DNA from: Phycisphaerae bacterium
GTDB taxonomy: Bacteria > Planctomycetota > Phycisphaerae > UBA1845 > Fen-1342
Reading direction: 5' to 3'
NCBI GenBank assembly: GCA_028279405.1
Contig: JANQNU010000076.1
Span: 1 to 64,000 of the forward strand
DNA: 64,000 nucleotides
Under the pieces are notes generated by a model. The model had not been told where the DNA came from and did not search any database. It saw only the letters and a list, made by a program, of their open reading frames with translations. Shown here one piece after another: positions 25,043 through 33,252 of the stretch (positions within the stretch are counted from its first letter, which is position 1; the number at the start of each line of letters is the position of its first letter). A program made the translations under genes and the position numbers.

Positions 25043-25827
25043 GGGGTAAGGTTCCATAGGAGGACATTGAGGGTCAACAGCAGCAGCGCAACGAACCCGA
25101 CAATCCCGGCGTACGGAAAAATGCTCGCACCGAGCAAGGCAGGTGGTCCCTGATAACGGATCATGGGACGCGTTCCCATCAGCATCAGCACGCCGCCGGC
25201 ATGCAGGCCGCTGGAGAGCCAGAGCGAGCCGGTCCGCCAGAACGCGACACTCAGCAGCAATCCCAGCGCGAGGTGTCCGCCGAGCGTCCAATAGCGCTTC
25301 ACCTTGCGAACATAGTGGGCGCCGGCGAAGACCAGCGTCCCGAGGAAGATGCCGACCGGGGCGCCGAACTGGCGCTGGATATCGTGCTGCAGCACCGCGC
25401 GAAAAAAGAGCTCTTCGACGAGCGTGACTGCTACCGCGGTCAGCGGGACGCCGACGAGTCGTCGAGCCAGTCGCCGAGTCGTGTGCCGAACACGAAAGTG
25501 CACTTGGTCACTGGCCGTCCAGACCAGGTAGAGCAGCGTCAGGTACAGCACCGAAGCGGCAGCGCCGCCGACCAGCAGCCCCATGCGATCGAGGGGAAAG
25601 AACGCTCCGTAGTGATCGAGGACGGCGCTACTCCGACAAAGCGGATACGCGATCAGAATGCCCGCGAAGAAGACGTTGGTCGCAATACGCATGACGCGCT
25701 TCTGTCGCGCGGAGAGTGCATCGGTCATCAACCGCCACCGAGGCCGCTCGTGTCCGCTCCAGAGCAGCACGCTCTGCACGAGCCACAAGCCGATCGGCAT
25801 TGTCAGTACGAGGAGGATCGCGGTCAC
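25039..25827 (-). CDS. CPBP-family intramembrane metalloprotease
   Basis: A 262-residue membrane protein with about eight helices. CPBP/CAAX-type proteases cut within membranes; the signature is EELFFR with Glu138, Glu139 and Arg143, plus His171 (GAHYVRK) and His209 (SSGLHAGG), all present. Its ATG overlaps the stop of the acyltransferase-like gene by four bases and its stop overlaps the start of the small membrane protein, so three genes form one unit. The substrate is unknown; the neighbours suggest envelope lipid or membrane-protein maintenance. Confidence 0.85.
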   Translation of the reverse strand: MTAILLVLTMPIGLWLVQSVLLWSGHERPRWRLMTDALSARQKRVMRIATNVFFAGILIAYPLCRSSAVLDHYGAFFPLDRMGLLVGGAAASVLYLTLLYLVWTASDQVHFRVRHTTRRLARRLVGVPLTAVAVTLVEELFFRAVLQHDIQRQFGAPVGIFLGTLVFAGAHYVRKVKRYWTLGGHLALGLLLSVAFWRTGSLWLSSGLHAGGVLMLMGTRPMIRYQGPPALLGASIFPYAGIVGFVALLLLTLNVLLWNLTP

Positions 25828-26825
25828 GATGTCGCCACCTTGGCCGAGGCGCGCGTTCCTGTTTCCGATTCGGCTTCAGGGAGAATGCGGGCGTAGCGTT
25901 CGTCCGCCTGAATCGTCCGCGTCCAGCGCTTGTCACCCCAGAAGTACCATTGGCCGGGGTCGGCCTGCAGGAACGAGACGAGCGCGTCGGCATACCATTG
26001 CATGATTCGTGCAACCGCAGCTCGGCGTTCGTCGCGACCGCGTGACACTTCCGGCTCGAACCGCTTGCCGACCTCCAGTTGATATTCGCTGCCGACCTGT
26101 TGGACGGAAAGGAAGTATAGCGGAGCGCGCGTGCGTAGCGCGAGCCAGCCGATGCCTGCTGGCAGCCAGATCTCACGATTGAAGAATCGGACCGCGACCC
26201 CGGCGCCACTTTTTTGCGGCAAGTCCGGGGTCACAAACAGCGTTCGGTGCCGCCTCAGTCCGTCGATCAGCGGCCCGAGTCGTCCCATGGTCGCGTCACC
26301 CTCTGCCTGCTCCACCCACTCGACGCCGCTCGCGGAGTACCAGCGTTGTTTGGCGTCCTGTTGTCGCGCGGATTTGGACGGGCGCAGCAGCACGGTAAGC
26401 GGCACGTGCTGGTTCATGGCGACGAGCGCCAGCAGATAGTCGCAGAAATGGGGCCCCGCCAGAATTGCGCCGGCGAGCGATCCGTCGGCGACGCACCGTT
26501 GCAACGCCGACCCCAAGGGGAAGCGATCGAGTGCGATCGGCAACAGCGCGGATCGACGGCGTGCGTCCGTGCACGCCAGACAGCGCAGGGTGCCTTCGAA
26601 GTGTCGGCCGACCGCGGCAAAGTACGCGCGCCGCCTGGCCGGGGTATATACCCCCAGCGCCTGCATGTTCGCGCGTACGTTCCGACCGACAACGGGCAGC
26701 CACGGGCCAACCCCGCGAACCAGCGGCCCGAGCCCGCGGTAGACTCCAGGCGGCAATCCGGGCGCGATTCGCAGCGCCAACGCCCGCCCGCCTGTCGTCA
26801 TCTGCTTTCGAAGTCGTTTCAGCAT
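25824..26825 (-). CDS. LpxL/HtrB-like acyltransferase homologue with altered active site
   Basis: A 333-residue protein related to lipid A late acyltransferases (LABLAT superfamily), which move acyl chains from ACP to lipid A or similar lipids at the inner membrane. The family pattern is visible at AGPHFCDYLLAL (123-134), LLRPSKSARQQD and FVTPDLPQKSGAGV. The catalytic motif should be His-x4-Glu/Asp; here His126 is followed by Asp129 at +3 and Leu131 at +5, so the acidic residue is displaced or lost. It may still act with Asp129 or may have another role. First gene of a three-gene overlapping set. Confidence 0.75.
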   Translation of the reverse strand: MLKRLRKQMTTGGRALALRIAPGLPPGVYRGLGPLVRGVGPWLPVVGRNVRANMQALGVYTPARRRAYFAAVGRHFEGTLRCLACTDARRRSALLPIALDRFPLGSALQRCVADGSLAGAILAGPHFCDYLLALVAMNQHVPLTVLLRPSKSARQQDAKQRWYSASGVEWVEQAEGDATMGRLGPLIDGLRRHRTLFVTPDLPQKSGAGVAVRFFNREIWLPAGIGWLALRTRAPLYFLSVQQVGSEYQLEVGKRFEPEVSRGRDERRAAVARIMQWYADALVSFLQADPGQWYFWGDKRWTRTIQADERYARILPEAESETGTRASAKVATS

Positions 26826-26987
26826 TATCCGGACTATCTTGGCCGATGCTGGACATCCCTGCCAGCGACCGCCTCCACACCGCCCTGGTCAACTGCGAAT
26901 CAACGTCCATTATCGAACGCTGACGGGGGCAATGCCCTCGGCGGAGGCCGGTGCCCGCCACGACTGGCCAATGCGCGAGAGCTTTCC

Positions 26988-26993
26988 TAGAAT
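26988..26993 (+). promoter_or_regulatory. Possible -10 element of the FIST gene
   Basis: TAGAAT ends only eight bases before ATG 27002; a TGGCCA lies 17 bases upstream. If used, the transcript would have almost no leader, which fits the lack of a ribosome site. Confidence 0.4.
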
Positions 26994-27001
26994 TTGGCTG
27001 T

Positions 27002-28210
27002 ATGAGCACGACGGCAGAGAGAATCCGAATCGCGGTGGGAACGGTGGCAGCCCCCCAGCGCCACGATCTGGTCGAGACGCTCGTAGGGCAGGTCCAGGAG
27101 CGGCTCGAGGACACGCAGCCGACAGTGTGCCTGCTGTTTGCGAGTGCCCATTTCGAGCGGGAGGTTCCCGAGCTGGCGGACAAGCTGTTTGCGAAGCTCG
27201 GTCCGCGGGCCATGATCGGCGCGACGAGCGAGACCGTCATCAGCGGCGACCACGAACACGAAGGGCGCGCCGTACTCGCAGTCTGGGCAGCCGCGTTGCC
27301 CGGCGTCGATGTGAAATCGTTTCACTTGTCCAAGGACGACGTACCGCGATGCGCCGAGGATACGGTGATCCAGGACATGCTCGGCACGCGCCCCGCGGAG
27401 AAACCCTTCTTCATTCTGCTCGGTGACCCGTTTACATTTCCGGCGGTGGACTTCGTGGCGCGGCTCAATCAGGCATTCCCGACCCGCCCGGCCATCGGCG
27501 GGATGGCCTCGGGAGCGGAAGAGCCGGGTCAGACCGTTCTGGTGTTCGACGGAATTGCCCAACAGACCGGCCTGGTCGGGTTGTCGCTGACGGGCAATGT
27601 CGAAATCGACCCGATCGTATCCCAGGGATGTCGGCCCGTGGGCGCACATATGGTGGTGACCGAAGCCGAGCGCAACGTCATTCGCTCGATCGGCGGCAAG
27701 TCGCCGCGCACGATCGTGGAAGATCTGATCAGCGTTTCGGCGCCGCGTGACGTTGAACTCATGAAACAGCGCGGATTGCTGCTGGGGTGCGCGATCGATG
27801 AACACAAGCGCGCCTTCGCGGCCGGCGACTTCCTGATCCGGAACCCGATCGGGTTCGATGCAGAGACCGGCGCGATGCACGTCAACGACCTCGTTCGAAC
27901 CGGCCAGACGATCCAGTTCCACGTGCGCGATTCGGGCAGCGCAACACGTGATCTGGATGAGATGCTCGAAGAGAAGAGCGGCCAGGCGATCGCGGGGGCG
28001 TTGCTGTTCACCTGCAATGGACGGGGGACGCGGCTGTTTCCGGGACCGCATCACGACGCGCGTTCGGTGGTGGACGCATTCGGTTCGCCACCGTTGGCCG
28101 GCATGTTTTGCGCGGGCGAGATTGGGCCCCTCGCAGGAACCAACTTTCTGCACGGACATACGGCCTGTATCGCGCGTTTCGGCACGCCGGGCGAATTCCG
28201 GCATGGTTAG
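27002..28210 (+). CDS. FIST-domain sensory protein
   Basis: A 402-residue cytoplasmic protein with FIST_N (about 25-225) and FIST_C (about 226-385) domains, thought to bind small ligands in signal transduction. Visible family features are VCLLFASAHFE (about 40-50), MIGATSETVISG, PAIGGMASGA and the C-terminal GALLFTCNGRGTRLF with FCAGEIGPLAGTNFLHGHT. No kinase, cyclase or receptor module is fused to it. ATG 27002 has no ribosome site but lies directly behind a TAGAAT box. Its last codons overlap the start of rnpA by eight bases. Confidence 0.88.
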   Translation: MSTTAERIRIAVGTVAAPQRHDLVETLVGQVQERLEDTQPTVCLLFASAHFEREVPELADKLFAKLGPRAMIGATSETVISGDHEHEGRAVLAVWAAALPGVDVKSFHLSKDDVPRCAEDTVIQDMLGTRPAEKPFFILLGDPFTFPAVDFVARLNQAFPTRPAIGGMASGAEEPGQTVLVFDGIAQQTGLVGLSLTGNVEIDPIVSQGCRPVGAHMVVTEAERNVIRSIGGKSPRTIVEDLISVSAPRDVELMKQRGLLLGCAIDEHKRAFAAGDFLIRNPIGFDAETGAMHVNDLVRTGQTIQFHVRDSGSATRDLDEMLEEKSGQAIAGALLFTCNGRGTRLFPGPHHDARSVVDAFGSPPLAGMFCAGEIGPLAGTNFLHGHTACIARFGTPGEFRHG

Positions 28211-28604
28211 GCCCGTGCGGCGCGGCTTCGCTTTTCCCCCGGCCTATCGCGTCCGCAAAAAACGTGAGTTCGAAACGACATTGCGGGTCGGCGTCCGTGT
28301 CGCGGACCATCGATTGGCCGTACGGGCCTCAGCGAGCCCCTGCCCGCATCCCCGACTCGGATTGATGGTCGGAAAAAAGGCTGGTAACGCCGTCACACGC
28401 AACCGCATCAAACGTCTGATTCGCGAGGCGTTTCGCCTGGAGGCCGACCAGTTGCCCCCCGTGGACCTGCTCGTCGCGCCCCAACGGGCCCGTGGTCGAC
28501 AAGCGACGCTCCAGGAGCTGCGCGCCTCGCTGGTCGCCTTGGCGGCCCAGGCTGTGGCCCGGCTCGCGAACCGGTCCAACGGGTCGACCGGCGACGGTGA
28601 TTGA
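28203..28604 (+). CDS. rnpA: Ribonuclease P protein component
   Basis: A 133-residue RnpA, the protein subunit of RNase P, which trims tRNA 5' ends. The RNA-binding motif GNAVTRNRIKRLIREAFR (61-78) matches the family exactly. The N-terminus AYRVRKKREFETTLR is also typical. ATG 28203 lies inside the last codons of the FIST gene. In most bacteria rnpA follows rpmH and precedes yidD/yidC near the origin; none of these is here. Confidence 0.92.
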   Translation: MVRPVRRGFAFPPAYRVRKKREFETTLRVGVRVADHRLAVRASASPCPHPRLGLMVGKKAGNAVTRNRIKRLIREAFRLEADQLPPVDLLVAPQRARGRQATLQELRASLVALAAQAVARLANRSNGSTGDGD

Positions 28605-28670
28605 CGCGTCGGCCCCCGCAACTACACTCGGCGTTGGCACGAGCCAATGCGGGACAGGACGGAGGACCCT

Positions 28671-29426
28671 ATGCGGGTATTGCTCGCGATCCCGGTGTTC
28701 AACGAAGAGACCTACCTGCCGCGGGTACTGCCGGCGGTTCGGCGACAGATCAGCGACATTCTGGTAATCGACGATGGATCGACCGATCGAACGGCGGCGA
28801 TCCTGCGACGGTTTCCCGAGGTCGCGGTCATCCGGCACCCCGAGAACCGCGGTTACGGGCAGAGTCTGATCGACGCCTTCGCGTTCGCGGCACGCAAGGG
28901 TTACGACTGGGTGATCACCTTCGACTGCGACGAACAGCACGAACCGGCGACCATCGGACGATTCATCGACCTGCTCGGGCGCAGCGACGCGGACGTGCTC
29001 AGCGGGTCGCGTTACCTCCCGGATTCGCCGGTGGAGGACACGCCGCCGGCCGATCGGTTGCGGATCAACCGCACAATCAACGAACTGCTGAGCCAGATTC
29101 TCGGATTGACACTCTCCGATAGTTTCTGCGGCTTCAAGGCCCACCGCGTCAAGGCCATGTCACAGCTGCGGCTTACCGAACCGGGCTATGCGTTTCCGAT
29201 GCAATTCTGGGTCCAATGCGTGCGGGCCGGGCTCCGGATTCGCGAGGTACCGGTTCGACTGATCTATCGCGACAAGAGCCGCGAGTTCGGCGGAACGCTG
29301 GATGATCCGTCCGCCCGGCTTCAACATTATCTCGAGGTGTTCGTCAACGAACTGCGTAGCGACGTCGTGCAACCTGCCTGCCGACCGACCGGCGCCGCGT
29401 GCCAGGCTACGCAGCCCCGACCATGA
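28671..29426 (+). CDS. Family 2 glycosyltransferase (dolichol-phosphate-mannose-synthase-like)
   Basis: A 251-residue GT-A glycosyltransferase, similar to polyprenyl-phosphate sugar transferases. Residues 1-10 form the first strand (MRVLLAIPVF); DDGSTD (34-39) binds the nucleotide; DCD (85-87) is the DxD-like metal site; SDSFCGFKA lies in the acceptor region. No C-terminal membrane helices, so a soluble or peripheral enzyme. GGAGG precedes ATG 28671 by about seven bases. Its stop overlaps the start of the BshC-like gene by four bases (ATGA), so the two are coupled. Confidence 0.88.
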   Translation: MRVLLAIPVFNEETYLPRVLPAVRRQISDILVIDDGSTDRTAAILRRFPEVAVIRHPENRGYGQSLIDAFAFAARKGYDWVITFDCDEQHEPATIGRFIDLLGRSDADVLSGSRYLPDSPVEDTPPADRLRINRTINELLSQILGLTLSDSFCGFKAHRVKAMSQLRLTEPGYAFPMQFWVQCVRAGLRIREVPVRLIYRDKSREFGGTLDDPSARLQHYLEVFVNELRSDVVQPACRPTGAACQATQPRP

Positions 29427-30961
29427 TCGACCGCAACCGCCTTCGGGCGCCGTCGGACGACGGCGCGGTTCTCATCGAGCCGCCGGCGCCGCGCTTGTTC
29501 GAGGCGTTGGCCAACCCGGGTTCCGCGTCGGCGTTCTCGATCCGACTGTGCGACGACCAGACCGTAGAGCACCATCGGAGCACACTGCGCAGTGCGCTTG
29601 GCCTGCGCTCACCGGTGATCGTGACCGGCCATCAAGCCGAGTTCTTTCATGCCGGCATCATTGCAAAGAGCATCGCCACCTGGGAACTCGCCCAACGCAC
29701 AGAAGGCACCGCACTCTTTGTCACCGTCGCCTCGGATACCCCCAAAAGCGTCCAGCTCGTAGTGCCGCGGGTTGACGGCGATGCCGTCGCCCGCACTGGC
29801 GTCGCGATCCCGGGCCTGATCACGTCGTTGCCGGTGGAGCACCTTTCGACGCAGCCGCGGCGCTCATGGGTTCAGTTCTTCGAGGACGTCCGATCAGTGA
29901 CGGACGACTACGACGCCACACTGATGCCCGTGATCGAAAACGCCGTGCTGGCGATCGGGGATGAGATCTCCCCGCTCGATGCGATGGTCGCCACCCGCCG
30001 GGCTGCGGAGGCAGCGATCGGTTTGACCGGAATGCGCGACATTTCGGTCGGCACGCTGTCGGCGACGCCGGCGTTCATTGCTTACTTCCGTACGATCGCT
30101 TGTGACGCGTTGCGTTTCGCGACGTGTTACAACGACGCCCAGGCCGAGTACCGGGCGCGCAACAACGTTCGCAACCGCCAGCGTCCGGTGCCATTGCTGA
30201 ACGTCATTGACGGACGTGTTGAGTTGCCGTTCTGGCTGGAGTGGCCCGGCGCGGCGCGCCGGCGCCTCTATGTCAGCCCGACCGGTACGCAATTGACGAT
30301 CTTTGCCGATCGAGAAGAACTGGGCACGGTCTGCGAGACTGCGGTCTCCAATCCGCTGCCGAACGGCTGGCTGATTCGCCCGCGGGCACTGGCGCTATCG
30401 AGCTTCATACGGCTGTTTCTGGCAGATATGTTCATTCACGGCATCGGCGGTGCCAAGTATGACGAGATGACGGATGCGTTCCTCGAACGTTTCTTCGGGG
30501 CTGCACCGCCGTCGCTAGCGTGCGTCACTGCGACGAAGCGCCTGCCGTTGCCGGACAACGGAACAACCCCCGAAACGCTTTACGCCGCCCGACACACGGC
30601 ACGCGATCATTACTGGAACCCCCAACGTCGTGTAGCCGACGTACCCGACGACCTCCGCGACGAAAAGGCTCGGCTCATCAAGGAATCGGAAGCGCTTCGC
30701 GCCCAACAAGCTGATTCGAGCGCCCGGCGACGAACTTTCGCGGCGCTGCGCGCTGTTACGGAAATGATGCGCAAAGCAACACCCGGCTATGAAACGCAAC
30801 TGGAAGAGCAGGTGACACAGGTCGCATCGCAACTCGAACGAGACCGGATCGCGCGCAATCGCGAATACTTCTTCGGGTTGCACTCCACTGGCGCCCTAAT
30901 GGCACTGCGCAGGCAAATCGAAACACAACTTGCACACCAGCCCGCTGAGCACATGCCCTAG
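29423..30961 (+). CDS. BshC-like protein of uncertain function
   Basis: A 512-residue cytoplasmic protein. Its length, the VIVTGHQAEFFHAGIIAK motif (65-82) near the N-terminus and a long C-terminal coiled coil (about 408-475) recall BshC, the proposed cysteine-adding enzyme of bacillithiol synthesis, where the motif reads TGQQ. FIHGIGGAKYDEMTD (337-351) is a second strong block. The match is partial and I would call it BshC-like rather than BshC. It is translated with the GT2 gene in front of it; in true bacillithiol synthesis BshA is a GT4 enzyme, so this pairing is different. Another possible member of a thiol system is the YpdA-like domain at 37709. Confidence 0.55.
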   Translation: MIDRNRLRAPSDDGAVLIEPPAPRLFEALANPGSASAFSIRLCDDQTVEHHRSTLRSALGLRSPVIVTGHQAEFFHAGIIAKSIATWELAQRTEGTALFVTVASDTPKSVQLVVPRVDGDAVARTGVAIPGLITSLPVEHLSTQPRRSWVQFFEDVRSVTDDYDATLMPVIENAVLAIGDEISPLDAMVATRRAAEAAIGLTGMRDISVGTLSATPAFIAYFRTIACDALRFATCYNDAQAEYRARNNVRNRQRPVPLLNVIDGRVELPFWLEWPGAARRRLYVSPTGTQLTIFADREELGTVCETAVSNPLPNGWLIRPRALALSSFIRLFLADMFIHGIGGAKYDEMTDAFLERFFGAAPPSLACVTATKRLPLPDNGTTPETLYAARHTARDHYWNPQRRVADVPDDLRDEKARLIKESEALRAQQADSSARRRTFAALRAVTEMMRKATPGYETQLEEQVTQVASQLERDRIARNREYFFGLHSTGALMALRRQIETQLAHQPAEHMP

Positions 30962-31119
30962 CCGGAGCGTTCTCTCTGCCGCTGCCTTGCTAACGATCCA
31001 GTCTCCTGGCACCGTGACCGCTCACGGGATAATTTTACAATTCGGTGATTGATAACGTTCCGCGACACGATTAGCGTCCTCCCCCGGCGAGTCAATTCGT
31101 TCAGAAGGGAGTGTCACGA

Positions 31120-33186
31120 ATGAAGGTGTTCGGGGTTACCACGTTTGGCGCGATGATCTTACTGACGGGGGCCGCATCCGCGCAAGAATGCGACAACCCG
31201 ATCTACCGTGCCGGCTACGACCCTTCGACCAATCGCGCATCGCTCTACGAGCGCTGCGATCCACCGCCGGGACAGATCGATCCGATCCTCGTTCCGATCA
31301 TCGCGCCCGACGCGGGTACGCAGGCATTGTGGGCCAGCAATCCCACCAACCACGCACGGCCGGAAATCAATCTCACCGACGCGGCCAACGGCTTTGACCT
31401 GGTCTTCTCGTACGATCGTCCTACCGAAGCTGATCCGGCCGGCCTCGGGAACATCGTCATCGACGGCATTCGACTGGGGAACGACGTTGACCTCGTCGAC
31501 TTGCGCGTCAAGGCAATCGACGACGCGGCATTCGGCGCCCCCAACGACGGTCAGGGGCCGAACGTGCCCTTCGAGATTCCGGTGCTCACCCCGGGCAAAC
31601 AATGGCCTGACGGAATGCATCCGAACCTGAGTTATGGCGGAAGCTACTTTTCGCCGGCGATCGTGCTGCAGAACGCAACGCACACGCTCGGGATTTCGGT
31701 GCACTATCCGGTTCGGGAGCGCAAGCACAACATGCGGTTCTTCCTCGAGTCCACGAGCGAGGACCCGGTGCTTGGCAGGTCCTGGAAGCTGACCATTCGC
31801 GTGAACAGCAACGGCGCCGCCACGGCCGCCGCTGGTAATCTGCAGGTTGGCGAGCTCGGTCGGGAGTATGTCGTCGCTGTCCGCGTCCAGCGCGGCGATC
31901 CACACCTGTGGGTCCAGACCTTGGAGCCCTACCGTCGATACTTCCGCCAGTTGTACGGCTGGGTGCGCTACTCATACGACCCGCGACCGGTACGTGGGGA
32001 GCAATTCGCGCGAACGTATGCGATCCGCGCCGGGGAACCCTACGGGTTCTGGAACAACCCGGGCGGACTCGATCCGAACTATGCCGAGAACATGAACCCC
32101 TACACCTACGGCTGGAAGCCGTGGACCGAGAACCTTGTTCTTGGAACGACGGCCCTCGGCTATAAACGGACGCTGATCTGGTCGCCGGCCGGCGCGTTCG
32201 ATGTGACCTGCAACTTCCCGTTCATTTTCACGTCGAACTGGGCGAACTTTCCCGACCCGAGCGATTACCTCCAACTCCTACAGGTCGAGCAGAAGGGCGT
32301 GCAGTTGGGGCTCTACTGGGGCCGGGCCATCGAGCCGATGGCACAGCTCTCATGCGTAGTTCCCGAAGATTGCGTGGCCGAATGGGCCGCGTTCAACGGA
32401 CCCTGTCCGGAGAAACTGGACCCGAACAACGCCCAGCAGGTTGAATGGACCCTGACGGAGTTCGAGCGCGCCATGGTCGTAAACTCCACCCTGATCGGGC
32501 TGGACGCCTTCCTCGGCGGGCTCGGTCTCGCGGAACGGCTCGATTGGCTTGATACGCTACGGGACTACGCCCATTACGGATTTGGGGCCAATCCCAAGTT
32601 CCTCATCGAGCCCGCGCGCACCGATGTCTTCCTGCCGTACGCGCCACTCGCCCAGGTCGACCGCTACATCCGTGGGCCGCTCACCATGGCCGACTTCCTG
32701 GTCCCCGGACACGAGCGGTATTCGGTTGTGCAAGGGCTGGTTCCGGACCAGAACTACTCCGCTGAGGAGTTCGGCGACTACATCGTCGGCTCGGACGCGA
32801 CTGCCACGACGGCCTTCCGACGCGCCCAGGCGCGCCGCGCCGCCGAACGCGGCTGGATCCCCATCATTATGAACGCGAACAACTACGACAACGGCAACAA
32901 CGCTGCACCGAAGCCGCCGGTCAGCATTGCTGGAGACGATCCATCACTGTACGTGCCACGACGTAGCTGGCAGGTCAACCCCGAGATCCCCGACGAGCCG
33001 CAGTATCGACTGTCGGGCGACATCAATCTCGACGGCGTCGTCGACGTGCAGGACTTCAACATCGTTGTAGCGAACATGGGCAAGACGCTACCGGCATTTG
33101 ATCTCGACGGTGATCTGATTATCACGGTCAACGAACTCAGTGCCGTGGTCTTTAACCTTGGCAATGACTATCGCACCATACCTTAG
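31120..33186 (+). CDS. Large secreted dockerin-ended protein of unknown function
   Basis: A 688-residue secreted protein. Residues 1-21 form the signal peptide (ending ASA). The body has aromatic-rich segments (YRRYFRQLYGWVRYSYDPRP, near 271; FGFNNP-like GFWNNPGGLDPNYAENMNPY near 310) and looks like a TIM-barrel or beta/alpha glycosidase-like domain, but I cannot place it in a family. Residues 633-688 hold two EF-hand-like repeats, GDINLDGVVDVQDFN and DLDGDLIITVNELSA, a dockerin-type ending without cysteines. AGGGAG precedes ATG 31120; the GTG at 31111 lies between them. The gene is followed by a strong hairpin. Confidence 0.75.
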   Translation: MKVFGVTTFGAMILLTGAASAQECDNPIYRAGYDPSTNRASLYERCDPPPGQIDPILVPIIAPDAGTQALWASNPTNHARPEINLTDAANGFDLVFSYDRPTEADPAGLGNIVIDGIRLGNDVDLVDLRVKAIDDAAFGAPNDGQGPNVPFEIPVLTPGKQWPDGMHPNLSYGGSYFSPAIVLQNATHTLGISVHYPVRERKHNMRFFLESTSEDPVLGRSWKLTIRVNSNGAATAAAGNLQVGELGREYVVAVRVQRGDPHLWVQTLEPYRRYFRQLYGWVRYSYDPRPVRGEQFARTYAIRAGEPYGFWNNPGGLDPNYAENMNPYTYGWKPWTENLVLGTTALGYKRTLIWSPAGAFDVTCNFPFIFTSNWANFPDPSDYLQLLQVEQKGVQLGLYWGRAIEPMAQLSCVVPEDCVAEWAAFNGPCPEKLDPNNAQQVEWTLTEFERAMVVNSTLIGLDAFLGGLGLAERLDWLDTLRDYAHYGFGANPKFLIEPARTDVFLPYAPLAQVDRYIRGPLTMADFLVPGHERYSVVQGLVPDQNYSAEEFGDYIVGSDATATTAFRRAQARRAAERGWIPIIMNANNYDNGNNAAPKPPVSIAGDDPSLYVPRRSWQVNPEIPDEPQYRLSGDINLDGVVDVQDFNIVVANMGKTLPAFDLDGDLIITVNELSAVVFNLGNDYRTIP

Positions 33187-33201
33187 GCGGCAGTCGCATT
33201 G

Positions 33202-33233
33202 GGGTCGGCATCCGGTTCGTCGGATGTCGACCC
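33202..33233. terminator. Bidirectional hairpin terminator between convergent genes
   Basis: GGGTCGGCATCCG pairs with CGGATGTCGACCC around GTTCGT, one G-T pair in 13. It lies 16 bases after the dockerin protein's stop and 20 bases from the nadC stop on the other strand. Confidence 0.75.
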
Positions 33234-33252
33234 GCCCCTTCCCGCGGCGGAT

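Noticed and set aside
26987-28204. 405-codon minus-strand frame
   Set aside because: Antisense to the FIST gene and Arg/His-rich without family features.
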